A program made the translations under genes and the position numbers. A stretch of 64,000 nucleotides of DNA, from positions 124,001 through 188,000 of the forward strand of contig JAFABI010000060.1 of the NCBI GenBank assembly GCA_023426125.1, given 5' to 3'. Below are positions 43,205-52,404 of the stretch, in pieces (position 1 is the stretch's first letter; the number at the start of each line of letters is the position of its first letter). This DNA is from Bacillota bacterium. GTDB taxonomy: Bacteria > Bacillota > Clostridia > Acetivibrionales > DTU013. The notes below the pieces were generated by a model. The model ran no database searches and had not been told where the DNA came from. It was given only the letters and a program-made list of their open reading frames with translations.

Positions 43205-44431
43205 ATGGATTTAAGAAGCAAGCTGGGACTCTATAAGGAAAACAGCATAAAAAAAGCAAGCTGTGAAGCGGCCGAATCATTGGATACGATACGGGACTTC
43301 ATTCCCGGAGCCGTATGTTGCAATGAGGCAGGGGCTTTCTATTGCGTGGAAACCAGATATCCGGTAAGCAGCGTGCATGGAGGCTGTCGTCTGGAATCAG
43401 CCCTGAGAATAAGTGGCCAGAGCCTTTTAAGGCTGTGCCCCGATGATGGTACCGGAGCCCTTGCAGCGGAAAAGCTGCTGTTTCTTGATACCGAGACGAC
43501 AGGGCTTTCGGGAGGAGCGGGAACAGTGGCCTTTCTTGTTGGTGTCGGTTATTTCCAGGAGGACTCCTTCCGGATAAGGCAGTTTTTCATGCGGGATTAC
43601 AATGAAGAAGCTGCGATGCTTCTGGAGCTTAACCGGCTGCTTCCGGAATTTGAAGGACTGGTCACCTTTAACGGCAAAGCCTTTGACTGGAACCTTTTGC
43701 AGGGTAGGTTCATTTCCAACAGAATAAGGCCTGCCTTAAGCTCGCCAGTACACATCGACCTTTTGTTCCCCTCCCGCAGGATATGGGGTCTCAAGCTTGA
43801 AAGCTGCAGGCTGTCGTCTCTTGAGGAAAATGTATTGGGAGAGAAAAGAACCGATGATATCCCGGGTTCCATGATCCCTGCGGTTTATTTCAAATACCTT
43901 GAAGACAGGGATGCTACCGATATCAGGAAGGTTGTCAAGCATAACGAATTGGACATCTTATCCATGGTTTCCCTTCTTTCAAAAATAACTGTCATGCTGG
44001 AAAATCCGGTTTCAGAGTCTTCCTGTGAGCAGGAATTGCTGGGACTGGGAAAAATATTCCAAAAAAATGGCGAGCAGGACAGTGTGATCCATTGCTATGA
44101 ATTTTGCGCCAGGTCTGAGAATTTTACGGTAAAAGCGGCCGCAGTCAAGCAGCTGACGGGAATTTACAAAAGAAGCGGCAATTATGCAAAAGCCCTGAAA
44201 CACTGGGAAGCTATGCTGAAAGGTTCCAGTGGTTTCTACCTCTTCCCTATGATTGAAATGGCCATGTATTATGAGCACAAGGAGAAGAATGCGGCCAGGG
44301 CCCTGGAAATTATTGAAAAGGCCATGGAGCTGAGCCTGCAGGCAAATCTCAGGGACAAAGCCTGTTTTGCGGAGCTTAAAAAACGTCATGACAGATTGAA
44401 GAAGAAAGCGTTAAGAAGGGTAAGCAATTAA
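43205..44431 (+). CDS. mrfB: MrfB-like DEDD exonuclease with TPR-like tail
   Basis: A 408-residue ribonuclease H-fold exonuclease partner of MrfA. Catalytic acids are visible in LFLDTETTGL (DxE near 95), TFNGKAFDWNLL (Asp) and KHNELDILSM (HxxxxD), giving the DEDDh pattern. The N-terminal ~90 residues are of unknown role. The last ~130 residues form helical pairs resembling TPRs (GLGKIFQKNGEQDSVIHCYE; AAVKQLTGIYKRSGNYAKAL). Together with MrfA it would process DNA crosslinks or bulky adducts. Confidence 0.9.
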   Translation: MDLRSKLGLYKENSIKKASCEAAESLDTIRDFIPGAVCCNEAGAFYCVETRYPVSSVHGGCRLESALRISGQSLLRLCPDDGTGALAAEKLLFLDTETTGLSGGAGTVAFLVGVGYFQEDSFRIRQFFMRDYNEEAAMLLELNRLLPEFEGLVTFNGKAFDWNLLQGRFISNRIRPALSSPVHIDLLFPSRRIWGLKLESCRLSSLEENVLGEKRTDDIPGSMIPAVYFKYLEDRDATDIRKVVKHNELDILSMVSLLSKITVMLENPVSESSCEQELLGLGKIFQKNGEQDSVIHCYEFCARSENFTVKAAAVKQLTGIYKRSGNYAKALKHWEAMLKGSSGFYLFPMIEMAMYYEHKEKNAARALEIIEKAMELSLQANLRDKACFAELKKRHDRLKKKALRRVSN

Positions 44432-44494
44432 ATAGATACTGAAAATCCCATAAAAATAAAGCATATAAATTCATCCGGGAAATATCTATAAAAG

Positions 44495-44522
44495 TAAGGA
44501 ATTCAAAAGGGGACATTCCTTA
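44495..44522. repeat. family C hairpin fragment
   Basis: TAAGGAAT...ATTCCTTA encloses TCAAAAGGGGAC. ATTCAAAAGGGGACATTCC matches the reverse complement of the family C unit (GGAATGTCCCCGTTTGAT) at 57596-57793 with one substitution. It lies in the 219-bp gap before spoVB. Confidence 0.55.
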
Positions 44523-44650
44523 TTTCCGGGTGAATGAAGTGAGATGCCGGGAGTTAAAACGACGGATGGGCTTCGAAAAAATACTTCAAAGTCCGGCCTC
44601 CAAACGCTACATGAGAGGCATGTCCCCCCTAACCTTATCAAGGAGGGTGC

Positions 44651-46198
44651 ATGAGGAGCAGAACCTTTGTCAGCGGCGCCATAATACTTATGCTTGCCGG
44701 CTTTGTGGTCAGGATTTTCGGATTTGTATACAGGATCTATTTGTCCAATCTTATCGGCGCCGAAGGCATGGGCCTTTTTCAGGTGATTGCCCCTGTTTAT
44801 TCATTGATCATACTCACGCTGACCTCGGGGATTTCCATCGGCGTTTCAAAGATGACAGCCGGCGAACTGGCTCTGGGACATAATATCAATGTCCGGAGGA
44901 TTACCAAATGCGCCTTACTTATCGTAATAACCGCAGGGCTGGCTGTATCGGCCGTTATGTATCTAAACCTGGGGCTGATAACCGAATTGATTATTAAGGA
45001 CCGCAGGACTTATTCCTCGCTTTTGCTGCTGATTCCCTGCATCCCGGTTATTGCGGCGGCTTCTGCATTAAAAGGCTATTTCTATGGGATACAAAGGGTT
45101 GTTCCCACGGCGGTGTCGCAAATCGCCGAGCAGATTGTAAAAATCGGCCTGGTGATTCTTCTTGCCGGACATTTTGTTAATTCAGGTCTGGAATATGCTT
45201 GCGCTGTTGCTACTGCCGGGATGGCCCTGGGCGAAATCGCCAATCTGGCAGTTCTGGCAGTAGTATACAACTGGAGACGGAAAAAGGAAAGGAAGGGCGT
45301 TTCGCGGGCGGGCTTCATAAGAAAACGCAAGATCATCATCGAGCTGGTGAAAACTGCAGTTCCCGTATCGGCAAACCGGTTTGTAACCTCCATCATGTCG
45401 ACGGTGGAATATTTGCTTATCCCATGGATGCTTGTAGCCGGCGGACTAGACTATACCAGCAGCATGGAAACCTACGGAAGGCTTACGGGTATGGCGCTGC
45501 CGTTGATTTACTTCCCGTCGATGGTCACTTCGTCACTGGCAACCACCCTTGTGCCTGCTATTTCCGAAGCCGTATCCCTGAGAAATTTCAAGTCTGTCAA
45601 CTACAGAATATCAAAATCCATCCAGATCACCTTTATTATGGGGTTTATTTTTACCGCCGTATTTATGATTTATCCTGAGGAAATCGGCAGCATTGTTTAC
45701 CGGCGGGAGAAAATCGGCGACATACTTTATTTGCTCTCCTTTTCCTGTGTATTCGCCTATCTTCAGCAAACCCTCACCGGGGTACTGAACGGTCTTGGCA
45801 GGCAGGCGGTACTTTTAAGGAATACAATGGTCGGGTCGGCGATAAGAATTGCCTTTGTGTATTTCCTGATACCGGTCTACGGGATTCAAAGCTATGTCTG
45901 GGGGCTGATTGCCAGTTCTGCGGTCACAGCGGTAATCAATATGTTTACAATTAATAAAATAACCGGAATGCCGCCCGATTTGAAAAACTGGATACTGAAG
46001 CCGGGAATGGTCGGCGTTGCAATGGTTTTTGCGGGGAGGTATTTTTACAGTTTTTTCGAGCTGTTTGCCCTGGCCGGGTGGGTGAAAATACTTCTTGCCC
46101 TGGCATGTGACGTCTTTGCCGGATTGTTTCTGATGGTTCTTGCCGGCGTGCTGGAAAAGAACGAAATACTAAAACTGGCAGGCTTCAAAAAACATTGA
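44651..46198 (+). CDS. spoVB: stage V sporulation protein B (MOP flippase family)
   Basis: A polytopic membrane protein of 515 residues with about 14 membrane segments. The start RSRTFVSGAIILMLAGFVVRIFGFVYRIYLSNLIGAEGMGLFQ (read in parts) is the typical SpoVB/MATE-like flippase opening. In spore formers it is needed for cortex peptidoglycan, probably flipping lipid-linked precursors. ATG at 44651 follows AAGGAGG. It is strong evidence that the host sporulates. A related flippase role in exopolysaccharide export cannot be excluded. Confidence 0.9.
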   Translation: MRSRTFVSGAIILMLAGFVVRIFGFVYRIYLSNLIGAEGMGLFQVIAPVYSLIILTLTSGISIGVSKMTAGELALGHNINVRRITKCALLIVITAGLAVSAVMYLNLGLITELIIKDRRTYSSLLLLIPCIPVIAAASALKGYFYGIQRVVPTAVSQIAEQIVKIGLVILLAGHFVNSGLEYACAVATAGMALGEIANLAVLAVVYNWRRKKERKGVSRAGFIRKRKIIIELVKTAVPVSANRFVTSIMSTVEYLLIPWMLVAGGLDYTSSMETYGRLTGMALPLIYFPSMVTSSLATTLVPAISEAVSLRNFKSVNYRISKSIQITFIMGFIFTAVFMIYPEEIGSIVYRREKIGDILYLLSFSCVFAYLQQTLTGVLNGLGRQAVLLRNTMVGSAIRIAFVYFLIPVYGIQSYVWGLIASSAVTAVINMFTINKITGMPPDLKNWILKPGMVGVAMVFAGRYFYSFFELFALAGWVKILLALACDVFAGLFLMVLAGVLEKNEILKLAGFKKH

Positions 46199-46262
46199 AA
46201 AGGAAAGATATTTTGAGTAAATCTGTCATAAATGGGTCTGAAGAACGAAAACCGGGCCTATA

Positions 46263-46344
46263 GGTCAAAGAAAGTCAAAATCAGATTTTGCTTTCTTTGC
46301 ATAGAATATGATATAAATAAATTACAAGGTCAAAGAAAGTCAAA
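46263..46344 (+). promoter_or_regulatory. two CtsR operators flanking the hsp20 promoter
   Basis: The sequence GGTCAAAGAAAGTCAAA occurs twice, at 46263-46279 and 46328-46344. It matches the CtsR heat-shock operator (direct heptads GGTCAAA-N3-GTCAAA). A -35-like TTGCTT (46288) and -10-like TATAAA (46312) lie between them. A weaker inverse copy overlaps the -35 region (46286-46302). CtsR itself is not in the window. Confidence 0.85.
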
Positions 46345-46382
46345 GACTAAAATGAACAAAAAATCAAATGGAGGTGTTTTGC

Positions 46383-46835
46383 ATGTTTGGTCTTACCCCA
46401 TATAACAAAAGAGGAAACGCATTGACAGGCAGAAATAACTTCTGGGATATGAGGAGCATCTTCGACAGCTTTTTTGACGACTCCTTCCCGGCTGTATTTT
46501 CCGGGTCGGGGAACTCCATGAAGGCCGACATCAGAGAAACCGAGAAGGAATATATCATTGATGCGGAGCTGCCCGGAATAAAAAAGGAAGACATCAAGCT
46601 GGATCTCAGGGACGATACGCTTACGATTTCTGTGGAGCGTAATGAGGAGATCAACGAAGAAAGGGATAACTACATCCGGAAGGAAAGAAGGTATGGCTCC
46701 TTCGGCAGAAGCTTTTATGTGGAAAATGTAAAGCATGAGGATGTCACGGCAAAATATAACGACGGTATCCTTACGATTAACATACCCAAGGCGGAAGCTG
46801 GAAAGGAACGAAAGAGGAAAATCGATATCCAGTGA
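46383..46835 (+). CDS. Hsp20 family small heat shock protein
   Basis: An ATP-independent holdase chaperone of 150 residues. The alpha-crystallin domain spans about 40-145 (MKADIRETEKEYIIDAELPGIKKEDIKLD, then YGSFGRSFYVENV and YNDGILTINIPKAE, read in parts). The ATG at 46383 has GGAGGT seven bases upstream, preferred over an in-frame start at 46368. Two CtsR boxes precede it, so expression is expected on heat or protein damage. Confidence 0.95.
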   Translation: MFGLTPYNKRGNALTGRNNFWDMRSIFDSFFDDSFPAVFSGSGNSMKADIRETEKEYIIDAELPGIKKEDIKLDLRDDTLTISVERNEEINEERDNYIRKERRYGSFGRSFYVENVKHEDVTAKYNDGILTINIPKAEAGKERKRKIDIQ

Positions 46836-46846
46836 TAAAAAGTTTT

Positions 46847-46881
46847 AAAAAAGGGCTATCCAATAATGGACAGCCCTTTTT
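46847..46881 (+). terminator. terminator of hsp20
   Basis: AAGGGCTATCCA-ATAA-TGGACAGCCCTT with one mismatch, followed by T residues; it begins 12 bp after the hsp20 stop codon. Confidence 0.85.
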
Positions 46882-47053
46882 GCATAACCCCGATACACGC
46901 ATCCTAATGCATGTATCGGTAGAAAAGCATTTAGAAGACACTCCCTTTACCGTATTTTCATAAATACTTTACGGCTTAAAGGGGTTGATGTCTGACAAAG
47001 GCCGACGGACATTACGATATTGACAATATCCCGGTTCAGCAATTATAATGGAT

Positions 47054-47067
47054 ATGTAACCGTTTCC
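47054..47067 (+). promoter_or_regulatory. LacI-type or cre operator upstream of lacI-family gene
   Basis: TGTAACCGTTTCCA is one base from the complement of the box at 48119. It lies 20 bp before the TTG start of the LacI regulator and would allow autoregulation. Confidence 0.55.
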
Positions 47068-47087
47068 ATACGACAGGAGGACAGCGC

Positions 47088-48101
47088 TTGAATAAATCAG
47101 AAAAGCCTACCATAAGAGATGTAGCCAGGTCGGCAGGTGTCTCCATTGCTACCGTATCCAGATACATCAACAGCTCCGGCTATGTTGACGGGGAAACCGC
47201 ACTCAAAATAAAAAAGGCCATCGGCTTACTGGAGTACAAGCCGGATAGAATTGCACAGGGATTGAAAAGCAGGCGCTCCCGGCAGATCATGCTGGTGGTG
47301 CCGGATATCTGCAACCCTTTTTATTCCGCCATGTACAAAGCAGTCCAGGCGTTTGTCCATGAAAAAGACTATAGTGTTATCCTCTATAATACCAATGAGA
47401 AGCAGGAAGAAGAAATAGCCGCGGTAGAAATGTCCGGCGATATCAATGCCGACGGTTTGCTGCTTTGCTCCATCAATACCTGCGAACCGGTAGTGGAAAA
47501 GCTTGGACGGGTTAAAAGCCCGGTGGTTTTGCTGAATTCCTATGAGGATATCTCCTTTGATACCGTACATAGTTTAAAAGGCGGCGGCCTGTATATTGCA
47601 GCCAGACATCTGATGGAGCTGGGCCACAGGGATATTGCCTATGCCGGAGGGCCGGCGGAGTCAGTCATCAACCTGAGGCGGAAGCAAGGCTTTGTAAAGG
47701 CTCTGGCAGAACAGGGGATGGGCGTGCAGGAGGATTTGAGTTTTGAAATGGGCTTTTCCATGGATGCCGGCTATAAGGCGGGCAAATATTTCTCCTCCTT
47801 GAAAAAGAAGCCTACGGCGATCTGTGCAGCCAATGACCTGATTGCCATGGGGATCATGCTTGCCTTTAACGAAGGAGGCGTAAGGATTCCGGAGAATATA
47901 TCGCTGACAGGGATGGACAATATTGAATTTGCTGCTTTGAGCAGGCCGGGGCTTACAACGGTTACCAACAATCCGGTGGAATTCGGGGAAAATGCCTCGC
48001 GGCTGTTGTTTGACAGGCTGGAGGGCAGGTATTCGGGGGGCCCCAGGGAAATCAACATCCGGCCCGGGCTCATCCTTCGAAATTCGACAAAGGGGGTATG
48101 A
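47088..48101 (+). CDS. LacI family transcriptional regulator (RbsR-like)
   Basis: A 337-residue repressor with an N-terminal LacI HTH (TIRDVARSAGVSIATVSRYIN) and a periplasmic-binding-protein-like effector domain (MLVVPDICNPFYSAMYKAV; AICAANDLIAMGIMLAF). The start is TTG at 47088 after AGGAGG. It precedes the ribokinase gene by 61 bp, with operator-like sites before each. Probably senses ribose or a related sugar; no ribose transporter is in the window. Confidence 0.9.
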   Translation: MNKSEKPTIRDVARSAGVSIATVSRYINSSGYVDGETALKIKKAIGLLEYKPDRIAQGLKSRRSRQIMLVVPDICNPFYSAMYKAVQAFVHEKDYSVILYNTNEKQEEEIAAVEMSGDINADGLLLCSINTCEPVVEKLGRVKSPVVLLNSYEDISFDTVHSLKGGGLYIAARHLMELGHRDIAYAGGPAESVINLRRKQGFVKALAEQGMGVQEDLSFEMGFSMDAGYKAGKYFSSLKKKPTAICAANDLIAMGIMLAFNEGGVRIPENISLTGMDNIEFAALSRPGLTTVTNNPVEFGENASRLLFDRLEGRYSGGPREINIRPGLILRNSTKGV

Positions 48102-48118
48102 GATTTCTGCCTGTTGTG

Positions 48119-48132
48119 TGTAAACGGTTACA
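48119..48132 (+). promoter_or_regulatory. operator between regulator and ribokinase (LacI or CcpA cre)
   Basis: TGTAAACGGTTACA is a near-palindrome that fits the cre consensus TGWNANCGNTNWCA completely, and also the general LacI-family box. It lies 31 bp before rbsK. Confidence 0.65.
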
Positions 48133-48162
48133 TATAAGAAACGAAAGGAACGGAGATAAAAA

Positions 48163-49080
48163 ATGAAAAAGCTATGTGTTATTGGCAGTCTGAATACGGA
48201 TCTTGTCGCTGTTGTTGACCGGTTCCCCAAGCCGGGTGAGACGATACGAGGAAGGGATTTTGCCACCTATCCCGGGGGAAAAGGTGCAAATCAGGCAGTT
48301 GCCCTGGGGAAACTGGGAGCAGATGTACAAATGATAGGAAAGCTCGGTGACGACCTGTATGGCCGACAATACCTGAAAATGCTCGAAAAAGCGGGCGTAG
48401 GCTCTGCCGGAATAGAAGCGGAAAAAGATATGGCTTCAGGGATTGCGGTCATTGAGGTGGAAGCCTCAGGGGAAAACCGTATCATCATTATTCCGGGCGC
48501 AAATGGCAAGGTAGACTGCGGGTATATTGACAGCAGGCTTGATATGATACGCAGCTGCGACATTTTTCTTCTGCAGCTTGAAATTCCGCTGGAGACAGTC
48601 TGCCATACCGTTAAATTGCTAAAAGGGCTGGGAAAGCTTGTGATCCTGGATCCGGCGCCTGCCGTGGCATTGCCGGACGAGATTTTTAAAAGCCTTGATT
48701 ATATTACTCCCAATGAGACCGAACTGGAGATATTAACAGGCAGGCAAATTAAAAATGAAGCGGATTTGAAGGCGGCGGCAGGAATTCTTCTTGATAGGGG
48801 GACAGGGACAGTTATCGCCAAAGCGGGGAAAAGGGGCGCATATTTGATTAATCGCGATAGCTTCATTCATTCTCCTGCATATGATGTGAAAGTAGTTGAT
48901 ACGACAGCTGCCGGTGATTCCTTCAATGCCGGATTTGCATATGCGCTGTCCAATGGCCTGGACCTTGGAGAGTGCGGGGCTTATGCCAATGCCACGGCAT
49001 CCCTGTCTACAACCGGGAAAGGGGCACAGGGCGCCATGCCGGCCCTTGTACAGGTTATGGATTTGATGGGCGGCATTTGA
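48163..49080 (+). CDS. rbsK: ribokinase
   Basis: Phosphorylates ribose to ribose-5-phosphate using ATP. The 305 residues carry the PfkB family motifs: GSLNTDLVAVVDRFPKPGET at the N-terminus, YPGGKGANQAVALGKLG (motif 1) and DTTAAGDSFNAGFAYAL (motif 2, catalytic Asp). Length matches RbsK. Paired with the LacI-type regulator; ends 8 bp before the convergent MocR gene. Confidence 0.93.
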   Translation: MKKLCVIGSLNTDLVAVVDRFPKPGETIRGRDFATYPGGKGANQAVALGKLGADVQMIGKLGDDLYGRQYLKMLEKAGVGSAGIEAEKDMASGIAVIEVEASGENRIIIIPGANGKVDCGYIDSRLDMIRSCDIFLLQLEIPLETVCHTVKLLKGLGKLVILDPAPAVALPDEIFKSLDYITPNETELEILTGRQIKNEADLKAAAGILLDRGTGTVIAKAGKRGAYLINRDSFIHSPAYDVKVVDTTAAGDSFNAGFAYALSNGLDLGECGAYANATASLSTTGKGAQGAMPALVQVMDLMGGI

Positions 49081-49088
49081 ATCAAGCA

Positions 49089-50591
49089 TTACAATATCGG
49101 AACATTCCTCCGGGACAAATCCGCATTTTGGAGCTGGTTCATGAGGTAGCACAGCTTTTCGATCCCGGCTTCTATCTGCTCGGTATATACTGCCGCAAAG
49201 CTGAGCCTGATATTGTTCAGCGTCTGGGGCGCGTTGCCGCTGTAAAAAATCCTTCCCGGCGCAAAAACGATGTTATGGTCTGCGGCATGCTTTATAAGGG
49301 TATTTGCAGGAAAACCGTATGGAAGGCCCAGCCACAGGTTCAGGCCCCCGCCGGGCTCTGTAAAGCTGAAATTGCTGCCCAGACACCGGCTTAAAGCCTG
49401 AGTGCTTTTCTCATATCTTTCCTTATAGATTTTGTACATGAAGTTGAAATGCTTGTCCCAGTAACCTTTGCGGATATAAAGGTCAAAAGCCCGCTGTATA
49501 AGCCCCGACGTTGATATGTCGGTGATGTGCTTTGCAGCAAGCAGGTTTTCTGTAAGGACCGACGGGACGATCATGAAACCGAGCCTGAGACCTGGCATGA
49601 ATATTTTGGAAAAACTCTTGATAAAAATGACGCGGTTGTATTTGTCAAGGATCTTTAACGGCTTATAGCCACGGCCTTCAAAATCCAGGTCGCTTACATA
49701 GTCGTCTTCGATGATATAGCAGTTGTACAGTTCGGCCAGTTCCAGTACCGCCAGCCTTTTTTCCATGGAATAGGATCTGCCGGTGGGATTCTGGAAGGAC
49801 GGAATGGTATAAATGATGCGGGGCCTGTATTGCTTAAGATTATAGTCCAGCAGGCTTAAGTCCGGTCCGTCCGTATCCATTTGCACATCCAGGATGCGGG
49901 CCCCTCTTGACTTGAAAAGAGCGATAGCTCCGGTATAGGTAGGGCTTTCGGTTATGATGTGGTCGCCCTGGCGCAAAAGCGCCTTGGAAATCAAATCCAG
50001 GCCCTGCTGGGCGCCGGAAATGATCTGGATATTATCCAGGGAGAACTCCAGGTCTGAATTCTTAAGGAGGCCGGAAACGGATTCCCTTAAGGGAAGGTAC
50101 CCGTGGCTGTCCTGGTAGCTGAAAGCGTTTCCCTTATCTCTTTCCAGCACTTCATTCAATGCCAGCTTGAAATTGTCCACAGGGAATAAATCGGGCGTGG
50201 GAGTAGCGCTGGCGAAATTAATGGTATTCTGGTCCAGGCTGATCATTTCGCTGCTTATGGAGGTCGGATCCTCCTGCGGATATAATTCGTCATGAAGAGG
50301 ACTTGAGCTGCTTTCGGCCTTCTCAGCCGACTTCATCACGATATCCGAAACAAAGGTGCCGCTGCCCGGCTTTTTATAGACGAAACCTTCATTTTCAAGC
50401 TGTTTGAAGGCAGTAACCACCGTAATCTGGTTAATCCCCAGAATTTCCGCCATGCTGCGCACCGAAGGCAGCTTCATGTCAGGCAGCAAAATACCGGCTT
50501 CCACCATTTGCTTCAGCCTGTCATACAACTGACTGTATAAGGGCGAGCCGGAGCTTTTCTTTAAGCTTATGGACTTGAACGCTTCCAGCAT
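49089..50591 (-). CDS. MocR/PdxR-type GntR regulator with aminotransferase domain
   Basis: A 500-residue regulator. An N-terminal GntR winged helix (YSQLYDRLKQMVEAGIL; LPSVRSMAEILGINQITVVTAF) is joined by a linker to a class I aminotransferase-like domain that binds PLP at the Lys in FIKSFSKIFMPGLRLGF. Other features are QGLDLISKALL and IYTIPSFQNPTGRS. Regulators of this type respond to PLP or amino compounds. The target gene is not evident: the divergent neighbour is a glycosyltransferase 163 bp away. Single gene. Confidence 0.92.
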   Translation of the reverse strand: MLEAFKSISLKKSSGSPLYSQLYDRLKQMVEAGILLPDMKLPSVRSMAEILGINQITVVTAFKQLENEGFVYKKPGSGTFVSDIVMKSAEKAESSSSPLHDELYPQEDPTSISSEMISLDQNTINFASATPTPDLFPVDNFKLALNEVLERDKGNAFSYQDSHGYLPLRESVSGLLKNSDLEFSLDNIQIISGAQQGLDLISKALLRQGDHIITESPTYTGAIALFKSRGARILDVQMDTDGPDLSLLDYNLKQYRPRIIYTIPSFQNPTGRSYSMEKRLAVLELAELYNCYIIEDDYVSDLDFEGRGYKPLKILDKYNRVIFIKSFSKIFMPGLRLGFMIVPSVLTENLLAAKHITDISTSGLIQRAFDLYIRKGYWDKHFNFMYKIYKERYEKSTQALSRCLGSNFSFTEPGGGLNLWLGLPYGFPANTLIKHAADHNIVFAPGRIFYSGNAPQTLNNIRLSFAAVYTEQIEAGIEKLCYLMNQLQNADLSRRNVPIL

Positions 50592-50754
50592 AGCTGCCTC
50601 CTCCTTATTTAGATGCTGTAAAATGCTTTGGTCCTTTAAATGTACTCCCCTTTTATTTTAACATGGCAAAAGGGAAATGCAAATGATATAATGTTTGGGA
50701 AGTAAGGAGCACCGGAAGTTATATTTCCGTCAGTGCTAAAGGAGGTGGCAATTT

Positions 50755-51858
50755 TTGCTGAAAGTGCTATATGTCTTGAATCATGCGGGAAAAGCCGGTA
50801 CCGAAAGGTATGTGGAATCCCTTATAGCGAGGCTTGATAATAAAAAGATAAAGGCGTATTTTGCGTACAATGAAGACGGAATGCTGGTGGAAAAGCTAAA
50901 GGGGCTGGGCGTGGACACCTTCCGCGTGGTCATGCGGAACAGATATGACCTGAAAGCCGCACGGGAGCTTTCCGCTCTCTGCAGAAAGCTTTCCATCGAC
51001 CTGATTCATACGCATTATCTGAGGGAAAATTATATCGCTTTGCTTTCCCGGATTTTCAATCCTTCCGTCAAGGTGATCTACACAAACCATTTTATCTTAA
51101 AAAATGATTTTATCACAAGAGTCTCCAACCGGATATTAACCTCCCTGGAGGCCCGCGTTATAGCAGTTTGCAACAGGGGGAAGGAAATGCTTGTCCGGAA
51201 CGGAATGAGCAGGAAGAAGATTGAAGTGTTGTTCAATGCGGTTGACCCGGCCTATTGGAGAGAGCCTGTCCAATCTACCCTAAGGCAGGAATACGGCATT
51301 TCTCCAGATGAATTTGTACTGCTTTGCGCCTCAAGGTTTGCCCATGACAAGGGACATGCCTACCTGGTAAACGCCCTTGCGGAATTGTCCCGGATCGCCG
51401 ACAGGCCGTTTCGATGTGTGCTTGCAGCAGACGGACCGCTGCTTGAAGAGGTTAAAAAACAGGTGACGCAGCTGGGGCTCGAAGATAAAGTGGTCTTCAC
51501 CGGTTTCAGAAGCGATATCAAGAATCTGTTTTATGGAAGCGATATTTATATCAATGCTTCGGAGCACGAAGCCCTGAGCTTTTTGATACTTGAGGCTCTG
51601 GCCGGCGGACTGCCGCTGATAGCGACGGATATGGGCGGCAACAGCGATGTTGTCAACGACGAAACCGGCTGCGGAATCCTTGTGCAATATGGAAATGCCG
51701 GGGAACTTGCGCAAGCCATCCGGCGTCTAATGAAGGATGAAAAAATGAGGGAAAACCTGAAAGTCAATGCGTTAAAAGCGGTAGAAGGCAGATTCAATCT
51801 TGATAAAATGGTGGAAAAAACTTATAATTTATATGAATCTGCCTGTGGAAGGAAATAA
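50755..51858 (+). CDS. glycosyltransferase family 4
   Basis: A cytoplasmic or membrane-associated GT-B enzyme of 367 residues that transfers a sugar to a lipid- or glycan-linked acceptor. N-terminal domain VLNHAGKAGTERYVESL, linker near 170-185, and the GT4 nucleotide-sugar site SDIYINASEHEALSFLILEALAGGLPLIATDMGGNSDVV (read in parts; EALSFLILEALA contains the conserved Glu pair). TTG start at 50755 after GGAGGTGG. Followed by DUF4330 and an O-antigen ligase, suggesting an exopolysaccharide role. Confidence 0.9.
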   Translation: MLKVLYVLNHAGKAGTERYVESLIARLDNKKIKAYFAYNEDGMLVEKLKGLGVDTFRVVMRNRYDLKAARELSALCRKLSIDLIHTHYLRENYIALLSRIFNPSVKVIYTNHFILKNDFITRVSNRILTSLEARVIAVCNRGKEMLVRNGMSRKKIEVLFNAVDPAYWREPVQSTLRQEYGISPDEFVLLCASRFAHDKGHAYLVNALAELSRIADRPFRCVLAADGPLLEEVKKQVTQLGLEDKVVFTGFRSDIKNLFYGSDIYINASEHEALSFLILEALAGGLPLIATDMGGNSDVVNDETGCGILVQYGNAGELAQAIRRLMKDEKMRENLKVNALKAVEGRFNLDKMVEKTYNLYESACGRK

Positions 51859-51905
51859 AAAACATCCCCTTGCGGGAAGATAAATCATACAAAGGAGATG
51901 GTATC

Positions 51906-52400
51906 GTGATTATTGACGATAAAGGGAAGCTGTTCGGAAAAATAAGCATTATTGATCTTCTGGTGGTGTGTCTTGTGCTGGCAGCCATCGCGGGCGCCTA
52001 TTACAAGTTCGGAAAGTCAAATACCATATCGCTCATTTCCAAGCCTGACAAAATTGAAATGACCTTCTTTACCGAAGATGTTCCAGCCTACGTAGGAGCG
52101 GGCATCAAGGCGGGGGACACTGTGAAGGACAGGGTCGTGGGAGCTGCCCTGGGCAAGGTGAAAGAAGTGGTTGTAGGCCCGGATATTATCTATTCGGCCA
52201 ATGACCAGGGCAAGGTCGTAAAATCCTCCAAGGAGGGGTATGCTTCCCTCAAGCTTGTTATCGAAGGAGAAGGTGTATACAGTAACAATGGGATCACCTT
52301 CAGCAATATGGACTATTATGTAAATAAATGGTTCGAAATCAGGGTGGGCAATGCCTCCTATTATACCAGAATCCAGAACATAAGAAAAATAGAGGAGTAA
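51906..52400 (+). CDS. DUF4330-like membrane-anchored protein
   Basis: A 164-residue protein with one N-terminal membrane segment (IIDLLVVCLVLAAIAGAYY, about 14-32) after KLFGKISIIDLL, then an extracellular beta-rich domain. This layout matches DUF4330, found near polysaccharide genes in Clostridia. GTG at 51906 follows AAAGGAGATG and is preferred over a TTG at 51870. It ends 4 bp before the ligase gene. Function unknown. Confidence 0.75.
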   Translation: MIIDDKGKLFGKISIIDLLVVCLVLAAIAGAYYKFGKSNTISLISKPDKIEMTFFTEDVPAYVGAGIKAGDTVKDRVVGAALGKVKEVVVGPDIIYSANDQGKVVKSSKEGYASLKLVIEGEGVYSNNGITFSNMDYYVNKWFEIRVGNASYYTRIQNIRKIEE

Positions 52401-52404
52401 AGCT

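Noticed and set aside
44530..44883. 117-codon open frame before spoVB
   Set aside because: It overlaps the start of spoVB in another frame, lacks a ribosome site and has a low-complexity basic composition.
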